Assembly: GCF_011947265.1 (NCBI RefSeq)
Contig: NZ_JAATHD010000001.1
Coordinates: 442,041-506,040 of the forward strand
Length of the DNA: 64,000 nucleotides
DNA from: Paenibacillus sp. HB172176
GTDB lineage: Bacteria > Bacillota > Bacilli > Paenibacillales > Paenibacillaceae
Direction of reading: 5' to 3'
Shown here: positions 26,599 to 34,660 of the stretch, in pieces
Layout of the letters: each line of letters begins with the position of its first letter
Position numbering within the stretch: the first letter of the stretch is position 1
Translations under genes and position numbers: made by a program
The notes under the pieces: model-generated
What the model was told of the DNA's origin: nothing
Seen by the model: the letters and a program-made list of their open reading frames with translations, nothing else
Databases searched by the model: none

Positions 26599-28215
26599 AT
26601 GAGAGAGAAGCCGAATAACGAAAAGCCGAATATCGTTCTGATGTTCACCGATCAGCAACGCTGGGATACATTGCGAGTATACGGCAATGCGCTCATTCAT
26701 ACGCCTAATCTCGATCGCCTGGCGCTTGAAGGCGCTATATTCGACAATGCGACTACTCCATGTCCATTATGCGCTCCTGCGAGGGCTTGCACAATGACCG
26801 GATTGGCCGCCGGCAGGACGGGCGTGTTCGACAACGAGTCTGCACCCGCCGTTGACGAGGGCGATTCGCTGGCTATGCGTTTGCGCGAGCAAGGCTACTA
26901 TACGCAGGCAATCGGCAAGATGCACTTTACACCGCAGGGGCAAACCTACGGAATGGACGGGTTGACGTTATCCGAGGAGATGCGCGGCGTGAGGACAGCG
27001 GGAACGGCGGAAGAGGTTGAGTTCGATGATTATGACCGCTTCCTGATGAAGCGGGGCGTGTGGGGCTGGGAGAAGCCGCCGGAAATCGGCTACAACGAGC
27101 TCAAGCCGCTCGTGAACGGCTTGCCGAAGGAATGCCATATTACGCAGTGGTGCGGCGATCGAACGGTCGAATGGTTGGAGAACGAGCGTCCGAAGGATCA
27201 GCCGTTCTTTCTCTGGACGTCGTTCGTCAAGCCGCATGCGCCCTTCGACTGCCCGCAACACTTGATCGACCTCTATGATCCTGCGAAGATGCCGAAGCCT
27301 TGGCGTACGGGGGAGGAAGGTCAAGAGGATAATCCCCTCCTCCAGGAATACCGGGACGCAATGGAAGAGGAGTTATACTCCGAAGCGGCGATCGCGAAGA
27401 ACAAGGCGTATTATTATGCCAATATTACCTTCATAGACGAGCAGGTCGGCCGTATTATGCGAGCGTTGAAGGAACAGGGGCTGGAGAAGAACACGCTGGT
27501 CGTCTTCACCTCCGATCATGGCGAATTGCTCGGCGATCACCGTCTGTGGTACAAGAAGCTTGGCTACGAGGGCAGCGTGCATATCCCGCTGCTTGCGAAA
27601 TGGCCGGGGCGCATCGAGCCGGGAACAAGATGCGGCGAAGTCGCTTCGCTGCTCGATTTGTTCCCCACCTTCGTGAACGCAGCAGATGGGAGCATGCCTG
27701 AGCGAGCCATGCCGGGCGTCGATCTGATGGATCTGCTGTCGGGCAAGAAGACACGTGAAGCGGTCTGTTCTGAATTCTATGTCGCGCCGAATTATCTGCT
27801 TCATGTGAGGAGCCGGGAATGGAAGTATCTGTTCTATCAGAACGGCGGGTTTGAATCGCTGTTTCATCTGGGCGAGGATCCGCATGAGCTGAACGATTTG
27901 GCTGGAGATCCGCACTATGCGGAGGTGAAGGAAGCGCTGAAGTCGGCCGCCGAACAGTGGATTCGCGAGCATAGCGACCCGGAGCTGGCTCTCGGAGGGG
28001 ATGGGAAGCTGAAGTCGCTGCCGTATCAAGGTAAGGCTGCGAGCTCGAATCCGTCTGGCAATCCCCGTCCCTTCTCCAGAATGCCATGGGACTCCAGGGT
28101 ACCTCCATCAACATTGCCGATGGAGAAGCGTTCCTGGTTCTGGAGGGCCGTCGACGGAGACTGGAGCACGGTCTTGAATAGAATTGGCGGAACGAATGAG
28201 ACGCAAAAGGAATAG
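26599..28215 (+). CDS. Cytoplasmic sulfatase (type I, Cys-formylglycine)
   Basis: A 538-aa sulfatase. The maturation motif is complete: CAPARACTMTG, with C58 to become formylglycine and R62. The first metal ligand region is MFTDQQR (D18), and the second metal site is visible as FTSDHGELLGDH. No signal peptide is present, so it would desulfate imported oligosaccharides inside the cell. An anaerobic sulfatase-maturating enzyme must be encoded elsewhere. It is the last gene of the importer operon controlled by the divergent two-component system. GGAGAG precedes the ATG. The exact substrate is unknown. Confidence 0.93.
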   Translation: MREKPNNEKPNIVLMFTDQQRWDTLRVYGNALIHTPNLDRLALEGAIFDNATTPCPLCAPARACTMTGLAAGRTGVFDNESAPAVDEGDSLAMRLREQGYYTQAIGKMHFTPQGQTYGMDGLTLSEEMRGVRTAGTAEEVEFDDYDRFLMKRGVWGWEKPPEIGYNELKPLVNGLPKECHITQWCGDRTVEWLENERPKDQPFFLWTSFVKPHAPFDCPQHLIDLYDPAKMPKPWRTGEEGQEDNPLLQEYRDAMEEELYSEAAIAKNKAYYYANITFIDEQVGRIMRALKEQGLEKNTLVVFTSDHGELLGDHRLWYKKLGYEGSVHIPLLAKWPGRIEPGTRCGEVASLLDLFPTFVNAADGSMPERAMPGVDLMDLLSGKKTREAVCSEFYVAPNYLLHVRSREWKYLFYQNGGFESLFHLGEDPHELNDLAGDPHYAEVKEALKSAAEQWIREHSDPELALGGDGKLKSLPYQGKAASSNPSGNPRPFSRMPWDSRVPPSTLPMEKRSWFWRAVDGDWSTVLNRIGGTNETQKE

Positions 28216-28269
28216 AAGATCAAGAAATTGCAGAAGTAGTAGAAGGAATTGCAGAAGAAGGAATAGCAG

Positions 28270-28319
28270 ATACAGAATAAGCGGGAATTCCGCAATTGGA
28301 ATTCCGGCTTATTCTGTAT
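28270..28319. terminator. Long hairpin after the sulfatase operon
   Basis: ATACAGAATAAGCGGGAATT (start at 28270) pairs over 22 bp with a stretch ending at 28319, with one G-G mismatch and a 6-base loop. A T-run is absent on the + side, so termination is probable but not certain. It follows a purine-rich stretch with imperfect repeats of GAATTGCAGAAG (28227-28268). Confidence 0.55.
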
Positions 28320-28369
28320 GTGATTTAAGCAAAAAAATAGTAGCAAAACCCCTAACCGTCGCCGGCGCT

Positions 28370-28504
28370 CTAACGAATACTGATAACGTTAAATCTCCTC
28401 TATCGCATGAACTAAAAATCTAACGAAGATCTATATCCTTATTTATCATTTTTGGGCGATAGAGACGCCTTTTCTCATACAATAGAGTTATCAATATTCG
28501 TTAG
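28370..28504. repeat. Nested intergenic foldback element
   Basis: CTAACGAATACTGATAAC (28370-28387) is matched by its inverted copy GTTATCAATATTCGTTAG (28487-28504) with one mismatch. Inside, CTCTATCGC (28398-28406) pairs with GCGATAGAG (28456-28464). A further TCTAACGAAGAT lies at 28419. The 474-bp gap 28216-28689 holds only this element, the hairpin and no credible gene. It resembles the TAACGGACAT repeats at 49576-49762 in form, so it may be a REP- or MITE-like intergenic repeat. Confidence 0.6.
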
Positions 28505-28689
28505 ATTCAGGAAATGGCATATTTCGAGAAAATAGCGGTGTGAGTCTTCGTAAGAATAATCCATCGACAGCAATCAGCAGCAAAAACGAACTTTACAGCG
28601 GTTAGCGTTGTCTATATTAATGATCCCGTTCCCTTAATAGAGCACAGTACCGTTAGATTTGATTGGGCCAGTGATGCAGTTGCTATTGT

Positions 28690-30993
28690 TCACCGCTGAT
28701 GCAGCTCGCGGTACTGACCCGGGGTCACGCCCTCGGTTTTCTTGAAATAGCGGTTGAAGCTCCTTACGTTCTGATAGCCGACATTAACGGCGATGTCGGA
28801 GCATTGGCGGTCGGATTCGACCAGCCACGTCTTGGCCACATGCAGACGATGCTTCGCGAGATAATCGCTGAAGGTATGGCCCGTTTCCTTGCGGAATACC
28901 CGGCTTACATAGCCCGGATGATAATGGAGCTTCTCCGCGCAGGTCTCCAGCTTCAGATCGGTGGCGAATTCCTCGTGAATCATCTCCAGAATCGCATTGG
29001 AGATGCTGCGGTACAACGATTCCCGGTGGGCCTCAATATGGGCGACGAGCGGCTCGATAATTGTATGCTTGAACCAGCCCGCAATATCGGGTATGCTGCT
29101 CTGTTCTTGAAGCTGATCAATTAACGTACGCTTGCCGGATACGTATCCCGAAATATCCGCATTCGAATCCATAGCAAGCTTGATCAGCTCCGACAGCAGC
29201 CTCATGAGATGAATCTGATATTCCTGATGACTCATTGGAGCTTTGTAGATATGCTGGAGCAGTTCTCCAAGCTTCTCATCGATTTGCTTCATGTCCCCCA
29301 GCTTGATCGCGTCGAGCAATTCTGCCTCCAGACGGTTCGGGAAGTCGATTCTCTGGCTCTGATGCGGCCTGACCTCTTCATAATACAAGATGGCTTGATC
29401 CTCGAACCGTACCCGATAATTAAGAGCTTCCCTGCCCTCCGCGTAAGCCTCCGGCGCTTGAATAAGCTTGTCGAAGACGGAGCTGATGCCAATGCTGATT
29501 TTCAGTTTCAAATAGGTAAGAGCGGCCTTCTGCAGCTCTTCCGCATAGTGATAGGCAAGCCGCCCGAATTCCTCCTCATGCCCATTCGCCGCGCCCAGTA
29601 AGGTCACTTGATTCACATTCATGACAAGCGGAGCCATGCGGCCGCTCTTCGGAATAATTTCTTCGGCTATATTATTAATCGCGAACAACAATAAGTCCCG
29701 ATCATGCTCGGCATAATGCGTGTTCTCCAGCGTTTCAATCTGCACGACCAATACGCAGAAGAAATGCCAATTCCCTGCTTGGCTGCTATACGCGATATGA
29801 TGCGATATTTCGTTCTCTGTCAGTTCTCCCAGAAACAGCTTCATTTGATAGAATTCGCTTAATTGTCGATCCTGCGTCTCGATCCGGGAAGACATGCGAT
29901 TCTGCGATTGAATCAGATGCCGGAATCGTTCATGGATGGTCTGGAATTCATCCCGGCGGGCGCGATGGCCTCCCATATTGCCGGAGATCGTGTCGAACAA
30001 CAGGCGAATGGGCGAATACATCTTCCTTGAAGCCTGCAGGGCGAAGAGACCCATGACCAGGATGATCAACGCGCATAGAACGATGGTGTAGTAGCCGATT
30101 AATCGGGAATCCTTCGTAATCGCTTCAATAGATACGATGGATAGATAAGTCCAGCCGGTGTATTCCGAAGTCCGATAAGTAAGGCTGACGTTCCATCCGT
30201 TCTTGTCTACGGTGAAGCCGCCTTCCGGCTGTGTCAGCCGCCCCTTCGCTGTCTCGAGAATTTCCTCCATTTTGCTTTCGCTATAGGTGACATCCGTATG
30301 CGACATCACTTGCTTTTTTTCGTCCAGAATGATTACATCCCCGGTTTTGGTGGATGCGTCCAGGATGTTGCCAAGTTCGGCAGTCGATATGGACAGGAGC
30401 ATTAAACCAGCCGGCTCCATAGTGAACACGGGCAGCTTCTTGACGAGCGTAATGGTATTTCGATTCAGTAGAGTCGCGGGTCGCTGCAATTGCTCCCAAG
30501 CACTGGTCATCGAGTTCTCCTGATAAGACCAATAGGAAGCTCGCGGATCGCTCGTGAATCCCGCGAACAGGGATTGAGTATCGACTTGGTAGGAGGTGGG
30601 AAAGCTGTAGCTGTCCGACAGCAGCCATCTGTTCGCCAGACTGACAATGGACCAGCCCTGAACGCCAAGGTCGAAGGACTGCAAATAGTTCATTCGATCA
30701 TTAAGCTGATCCACCTTCTCATAATCATCCGTGGAGAGAGCGCCCTTCATCATCTCGTTGATCAAGGGCGATTGAATTTGATTGAGCGCAAGATGATCGA
30801 TCATCTTCAGCGTATTTTCGACGCGCATCTGCGTCTGGTACAAATTTTGACGATTACCTATCGTCACCTTCTCTTGAAGAGCATGCGAGGCGGTCAAGTA
30901 AGCGGCGAATCCGAGAATGATGACCGGCAGCGTCACAAGCAGGATATGAACCCCCATTAATTGGGTGAAATAAGAAGCTTTTGCTTTGCGCAT
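28690..30993 (-). CDS. Membrane-bound AraC-family regulator with extracellular sensor
   Basis: A 767-aa protein. TM1 (about residues 13-33) and TM2 (about 299-319) flank an extracellular Cache-like sensor domain. A ~330-aa cytoplasmic middle region follows, and the last ~100 residues are an AraC double HTH (LETCAEKLHYHPGYVSRVFRKE and CSDIAVNVGYQNVRSFNRYFKK). GGAGG lies 6 bases before the ATG. This is a one-component membrane regulator common in Paenibacillus that senses a sugar outside and binds DNA inside. It is divergent from the importer-YetA operon, its probable target. A 10-bp inverted repeat in between is a candidate site. Confidence 0.9.
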   Translation of the reverse strand: MRKAKASYFTQLMGVHILLVTLPVIILGFAAYLTASHALQEKVTIGNRQNLYQTQMRVENTLKMIDHLALNQIQSPLINEMMKGALSTDDYEKVDQLNDRMNYLQSFDLGVQGWSIVSLANRWLLSDSYSFPTSYQVDTQSLFAGFTSDPRASYWSYQENSMTSAWEQLQRPATLLNRNTITLVKKLPVFTMEPAGLMLLSISTAELGNILDASTKTGDVIILDEKKQVMSHTDVTYSESKMEEILETAKGRLTQPEGGFTVDKNGWNVSLTYRTSEYTGWTYLSIVSIEAITKDSRLIGYYTIVLCALIILVMGLFALQASRKMYSPIRLLFDTISGNMGGHRARRDEFQTIHERFRHLIQSQNRMSSRIETQDRQLSEFYQMKLFLGELTENEISHHIAYSSQAGNWHFFCVLVVQIETLENTHYAEHDRDLLLFAINNIAEEIIPKSGRMAPLVMNVNQVTLLGAANGHEEEFGRLAYHYAEELQKAALTYLKLKISIGISSVFDKLIQAPEAYAEGREALNYRVRFEDQAILYYEEVRPHQSQRIDFPNRLEAELLDAIKLGDMKQIDEKLGELLQHIYKAPMSHQEYQIHLMRLLSELIKLAMDSNADISGYVSGKRTLIDQLQEQSSIPDIAGWFKHTIIEPLVAHIEAHRESLYRSISNAILEMIHEEFATDLKLETCAEKLHYHPGYVSRVFRKETGHTFSDYLAKHRLHVAKTWLVESDRQCSDIAVNVGYQNVRSFNRYFKKTEGVTPGQYRELHQR

Positions 30994-31055
30994 GCCGTTC
31001 CTCCGATCCTGTTTTCTCTAGTAATGATTTATTATAGTTCACTTCCCGAGGGACA

Positions 31056-31162
31056 GTCGATTCACTATAGGCAACATTATGAATCGTTACACAGTGAAAT
31101 TGCTGAAAATCTCGAAAGTAGCTTGCGGTGAATCGACATGCACAGCTGCTCTGGACTAGAAT
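31056..31162 (+). promoter_or_regulatory. Promoter and inverted repeat of importer-YetA operon
   Basis: TCGACA (31133-31138) and TAGAAT (31157-31162), 18 bp apart, make a good sigma-A promoter, about 55 bp before the permease start. GTCGATTCAC (31056-31065) is the exact inverse of GTGAATCGAC (31128-31137). The second arm covers the -35 hexamer, so a bound regulator or DNA loop would affect it directly. Confidence 0.5.
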
Positions 31163-31216
31163 CTGAACCGTGGTCGAATCACAAATGAAAATGGCTTTAA
31201 CATGCCGGAGGGGAGG

Positions 31217-32179
31217 ATGACGCAAGTGGATGCGAAGAGCGAGATCCATCCGCGATTAAAAGGGGAGGGGCGGCTCAGACGCGGCATTGCGCTGATGCGA
31301 AGAGACAAATATTTGTATGTGCTCATTTTGCCGGGTCTGCTTTATTTTTTGATGTTCAAATATATCCCGATCGCCGGCGTCGCGATCGCTTTCCAGAATT
31401 ACTCGCCCTATCTCGGATTTTTGCACAGCGAATGGGTGGGCTGGGATCATTTTCATCGTTTTTTCACCAATGACGATTTTCTGCTGCTGTTCCGCAATAC
31501 GATGATGATCAATCTGCTTAATCTAGTTTTTTTCTTTCCTTTGCCGATTGTCATGTCATTGATGCTTAACGAGGTTCGCGCCGAAGGCTACAAGAAAACC
31601 ATTCAGTCTATTATTTATCTGCCCCATTTCTTATCTTGGGTCATTATTGTCAGCCTTACCTTCTTCCTGTTCTCGGTTGGCATTGGCCTCGTTAATCAAC
31701 TGCTCGATTATTTCGGGTTTGCCAAAATTGATTTTCTGACCGACCCGAGGTATTTCTGGGGACTGCTCACTGCACAATCAATATGGAAGGACATGGGCTG
31801 GGGGACGATTATTTTCCTGGCAGCGATTGCCGGCGTGGACACTCAGCTTTACGAAGCGGCCAAGATGGACGGAGCAGGACGGTTGCGCCAAATCTGGCAT
31901 GTCACGCTCCCCGCGATTCGCAACATTATCGTCATTCTGTTCATTCTGCGGTTAGGTCATATGATGGATGTCGGTTTTGAACAAGTCTATCTCATGATGA
32001 ACGGCGCCGTGTCCGAGGTTGCGGATGTATTCGATACCTATGTATTCCGATTGGGCATTCAGCAAGGACAATTCAGCTTCAGCACGGCTGTCGGCTTGTT
32101 TAAATCTATTGTCGGACTGATTCTAGTGGCGGCAGGTAACTATTTGGCGAAAAAATTCGGCGAGGAAGGCATCTATTAA
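31217..32179 (+). CDS. ABC transporter permease (LplB type)
   Basis: A 320-aa protein with six membrane segments and the LplB-type beginning DKYLYVLILPGLLYFLMFKYIPIAG. The EAA loop is EAAKMDGAGRLRQIWHVTLP. ATG 31217 has GGAGG at 31207-31211, 5 bases away; a GTG at 31226 and an ATG at 31202 are alternatives. First gene of an importer for complex oligosaccharides, by analogy with B. subtilis lplABC next to yetA. The ATPase is missing, as is usual for this subfamily. Confidence 0.9.
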   Translation: MTQVDAKSEIHPRLKGEGRLRRGIALMRRDKYLYVLILPGLLYFLMFKYIPIAGVAIAFQNYSPYLGFLHSEWVGWDHFHRFFTNDDFLLLFRNTMMINLLNLVFFFPLPIVMSLMLNEVRAEGYKKTIQSIIYLPHFLSWVIIVSLTFFLFSVGIGLVNQLLDYFGFAKIDFLTDPRYFWGLLTAQSIWKDMGWGTIIFLAAIAGVDTQLYEAAKMDGAGRLRQIWHVTLPAIRNIIVILFILRLGHMMDVGFEQVYLMMNGAVSEVADVFDTYVFRLGIQQGQFSFSTAVGLFKSIVGLILVAAGNYLAKKFGEEGIY

Positions 32180-32204
32180 AGGTAGAATAGGAGGAGCGCT
32201 GGCA

Positions 32205-33071
32205 ATGAAGGAAAGCGGATTGGAGAGGCTGTTTAATCTTATTCATTATATCCTGCTGGGAATAATCGCATTGATTTGCTTGTTTCCGCTTTATTATGTT
32301 TTTGTCGTATCGTTCACGGAGCCAGCGGAATATGCGAAAAAATCATTCGTCCTGTTTCCCCGGCATTGGAGCTTCGACGCTTATCATTATTTGCTGGGAA
32401 ATCCCGCATTCATGAGAGCCATGGGCACAAGCACCTTCCTTGCGGTTGCCGGCACGATCTGCAGTCTGCTGGTCACCTCGACTGTTGCATACGGTTTATC
32501 GAGAAGGAGACTGCTTGGGCGCAGAGCTCTGATGGTTGCCATTCTGATCACAACTTTGTTCAATCCGGGCATTATTCCGCCCTATCTGGTTGTTCGGGAA
32601 TTAGGCATGATTAACAGCCTGTGGTCGCTGATCATTCCCGTTCTGACGAGCGGCTGGTATGTGCTGCTCATGAAGGGGTTCTATGACAGCATTCCGGAGG
32701 ATTTGGTCGAAGCGGCGGCGATCGACGGAAGCCATGATCTCTTGACATGGTTCAAGATCATACTGCCGCTGTCGCTTCCGGCGCTGGCCGCCTTCGGACT
32801 TTTCTACGGCGTTGCCTATTGGAACACGTATTTTACTGCGATTCTGTATCTTACCGATTTTGAGAAATGGCCGCTCCAGGTGCTGCTGCGAAATATGCTG
32901 ATCGATCTGACCAATACGGGGCTGGAGGATATGGACCCGACTCGGACGAGGCCGACGGAGACGTTGAAGATGGCTGCGGTTGTCGTGGCCACGGTTCCGA
33001 TACTCCTCGTGTATCCATTCTTGCAGAAGCATTTCGCCAAAGGCGCGATGGTTGGTTCGATTAAAGGTTGA
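32205..33071 (+). CDS. ABC transporter permease (LplC/YtcP type)
   Basis: A 288-aa protein with six membrane segments, the EAA loop EAAAIDGSHDLLTWFKIILP and the typical family C-terminus FAKGAMVGSIKG. TAGGAGGAG lies before the ATG. It pairs with the preceding permease and is followed after 45 bp by the binding-protein gene. Confidence 0.92.
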   Translation: MKESGLERLFNLIHYILLGIIALICLFPLYYVFVVSFTEPAEYAKKSFVLFPRHWSFDAYHYLLGNPAFMRAMGTSTFLAVAGTICSLLVTSTVAYGLSRRRLLGRRALMVAILITTLFNPGIIPPYLVVRELGMINSLWSLIIPVLTSGWYVLLMKGFYDSIPEDLVEAAAIDGSHDLLTWFKIILPLSLPALAAFGLFYGVAYWNTYFTAILYLTDFEKWPLQVLLRNMLIDLTNTGLEDMDPTRTRPTETLKMAAVVVATVPILLVYPFLQKHFAKGAMVGSIKG

Positions 33072-33116
33072 AACTATGAATTTAGAAACCATGAATGAAT
33101 ATAGGGAGGAATTGCA

Positions 33117-34655
33117 ATGAAGATCAGGAAGAAACAGCGCATGCTCGGGGGATTATTGACGCTTGTTCTGCTGTCGGCTCTCATAGCGGGCTGCAGCGGG
33201 AACAAGGAGGAGAATCAAGGGGAGGCAAGAGGAGGGAAAGCGGGTGACGGAGCGCCGACCGAAATTTCCATCATGCTGCCGTCGGCAGCCGTTACGCCTC
33301 CGAAGGAAGGCAATGAAGTGCAGCGGGAAATAGAGAAGCAAACCAACACGAAGCTGCATATCCAGTGGGTGTCGGGCGCGTATGAGGACAAAGCGAACGT
33401 CACGCTGGCCTCCGGTGAATTGCCCGATCTTATGACGATCAAGTCGCCGGACATATTCGGCAACGTCTTCCGCACGATGACGCAGCAAGGCGCATTCTGG
33501 GATATCGCGCCTTATATTAAGGATTATCCAAACATCAGCAAGCTTCCGCAGGCGATTTGGGACAAAGTAACAATGGACGGTAAAATTTACGGCGTTCCTC
33601 GTCCAAGAGCGCTGGAGGGCGCGACCTTCTACGTCATTCGTCAAGATTGGCTGGATAATCTTGGTCTCGCTATGCCGACAAATCAAGAGGAGTTGTTCAA
33701 GGTTTGGGAAGCGTTCACGTTCGACGATCCGGATCAGAACGGCAAGGACGACACGATCGGTTTCGCCGGATCGCTTGGTCATGTCGAGGTTATGTCCAAT
33801 CTGTTCACGAAAGCGTCGGGCATCTACGGCTCGGTCACGGCGCAGTGGAAGCTGCAGGACGACGGCAAGCTGATCAACACGGCTCTGCTCCCAAGCCTCA
33901 GAGATTCTCTCGTCATGATGAGGAAGGCGATCGAAGAGAAGCTTGTGCCGGAGGATGCGGTTACGATCAAGAGCGAGCAGATCAACAATCTCTTCATCAG
34001 CGGCAAAGCGGGCACCAAGCTCGACAAGTCTTTTTCCAATTACAAGAATGAGCTGGAGCTCAGGAAGGTCGATCCGAACGCGGTTATTGTGCCGATTCCG
34101 GTGTTGAACGGTTATGCGCCGCAGGATCTGGGCTTCCTGAATATGATTGCCATATCCAAGAAGGTTCCCGAAGCGAAGATGAAGAAGCTGCTCGCCTTTC
34201 TGGATTACGGATTGTCGGATGAAGCTTATGATCTGGCGCAATGGGGCATTAAGGATATTCATTATACGGAGGAGAACGGAGAGCGAACGAAGACGGACCG
34301 GTATACCTCCGACTCAATCAGCGATTATTTGAATCTGATCTATCAATATGATCGTTACGGCAATACGACCAGGCCGAATATGCCCGATGATATGAAGGCG
34401 ATGCTGGAGAAAACGGTCGAGGAGAAAGAGAAGGTCAGTGTTCCCGATTATTCCTTCGGACTTGTGTCCGAGACAAATCTGACGGCAGGCGTTGAGCTGA
34501 GCAAGAAAATCGATGATATGAAAACGAAGGTACTGCTGGGCAAGGAATCGATGGAAGCCTGGGATACGTTCGTCGAGGACTTGAAGGTTAATCCGGATCT
34601 GATCAAGATTACCGATGAACTGAATGCGGCGCTGCAAGAGCTCAAGGGCAAGTAA
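33117..34655 (+). CDS. ABC transporter substrate-binding lipoprotein (LplA type)
   Basis: A 512-aa protein with a lipoprotein signal (LIAGC, C26), a charged linker and a large solute-binding fold of the LplA kind, longer than the maltose-type binding proteins. It contains EF-hand-like DDPDQNGKDDTIG, a calcium-loop motif frequent in this subfamily. GGGAGGA lies before the ATG. Encoded after its permeases, as in many LplABC-type loci. The cargo is probably a rhamnogalacturonan-derived oligosaccharide, judged from the YetA-like gene that follows after 5 bp. Confidence 0.9.
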   Translation: MKIRKKQRMLGGLLTLVLLSALIAGCSGNKEENQGEARGGKAGDGAPTEISIMLPSAAVTPPKEGNEVQREIEKQTNTKLHIQWVSGAYEDKANVTLASGELPDLMTIKSPDIFGNVFRTMTQQGAFWDIAPYIKDYPNISKLPQAIWDKVTMDGKIYGVPRPRALEGATFYVIRQDWLDNLGLAMPTNQEELFKVWEAFTFDDPDQNGKDDTIGFAGSLGHVEVMSNLFTKASGIYGSVTAQWKLQDDGKLINTALLPSLRDSLVMMRKAIEEKLVPEDAVTIKSEQINNLFISGKAGTKLDKSFSNYKNELELRKVDPNAVIVPIPVLNGYAPQDLGFLNMIAISKKVPEAKMKKLLAFLDYGLSDEAYDLAQWGIKDIHYTEENGERTKTDRYTSDSISDYLNLIYQYDRYGNTTRPNMPDDMKAMLEKTVEEKEKVSVPDYSFGLVSETNLTAGVELSKKIDDMKTKVLLGKESMEAWDTFVEDLKVNPDLIKITDELNAALQELKGK

Positions 34656-34660
34656 GGGCT

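Noticed and set aside
33153..34262. Antisense open frame (369 aa) over the other LplA-type gene
   Set aside because: Same reason: shadow of a well-supported lipoprotein gene, low-complexity composition and no motifs.
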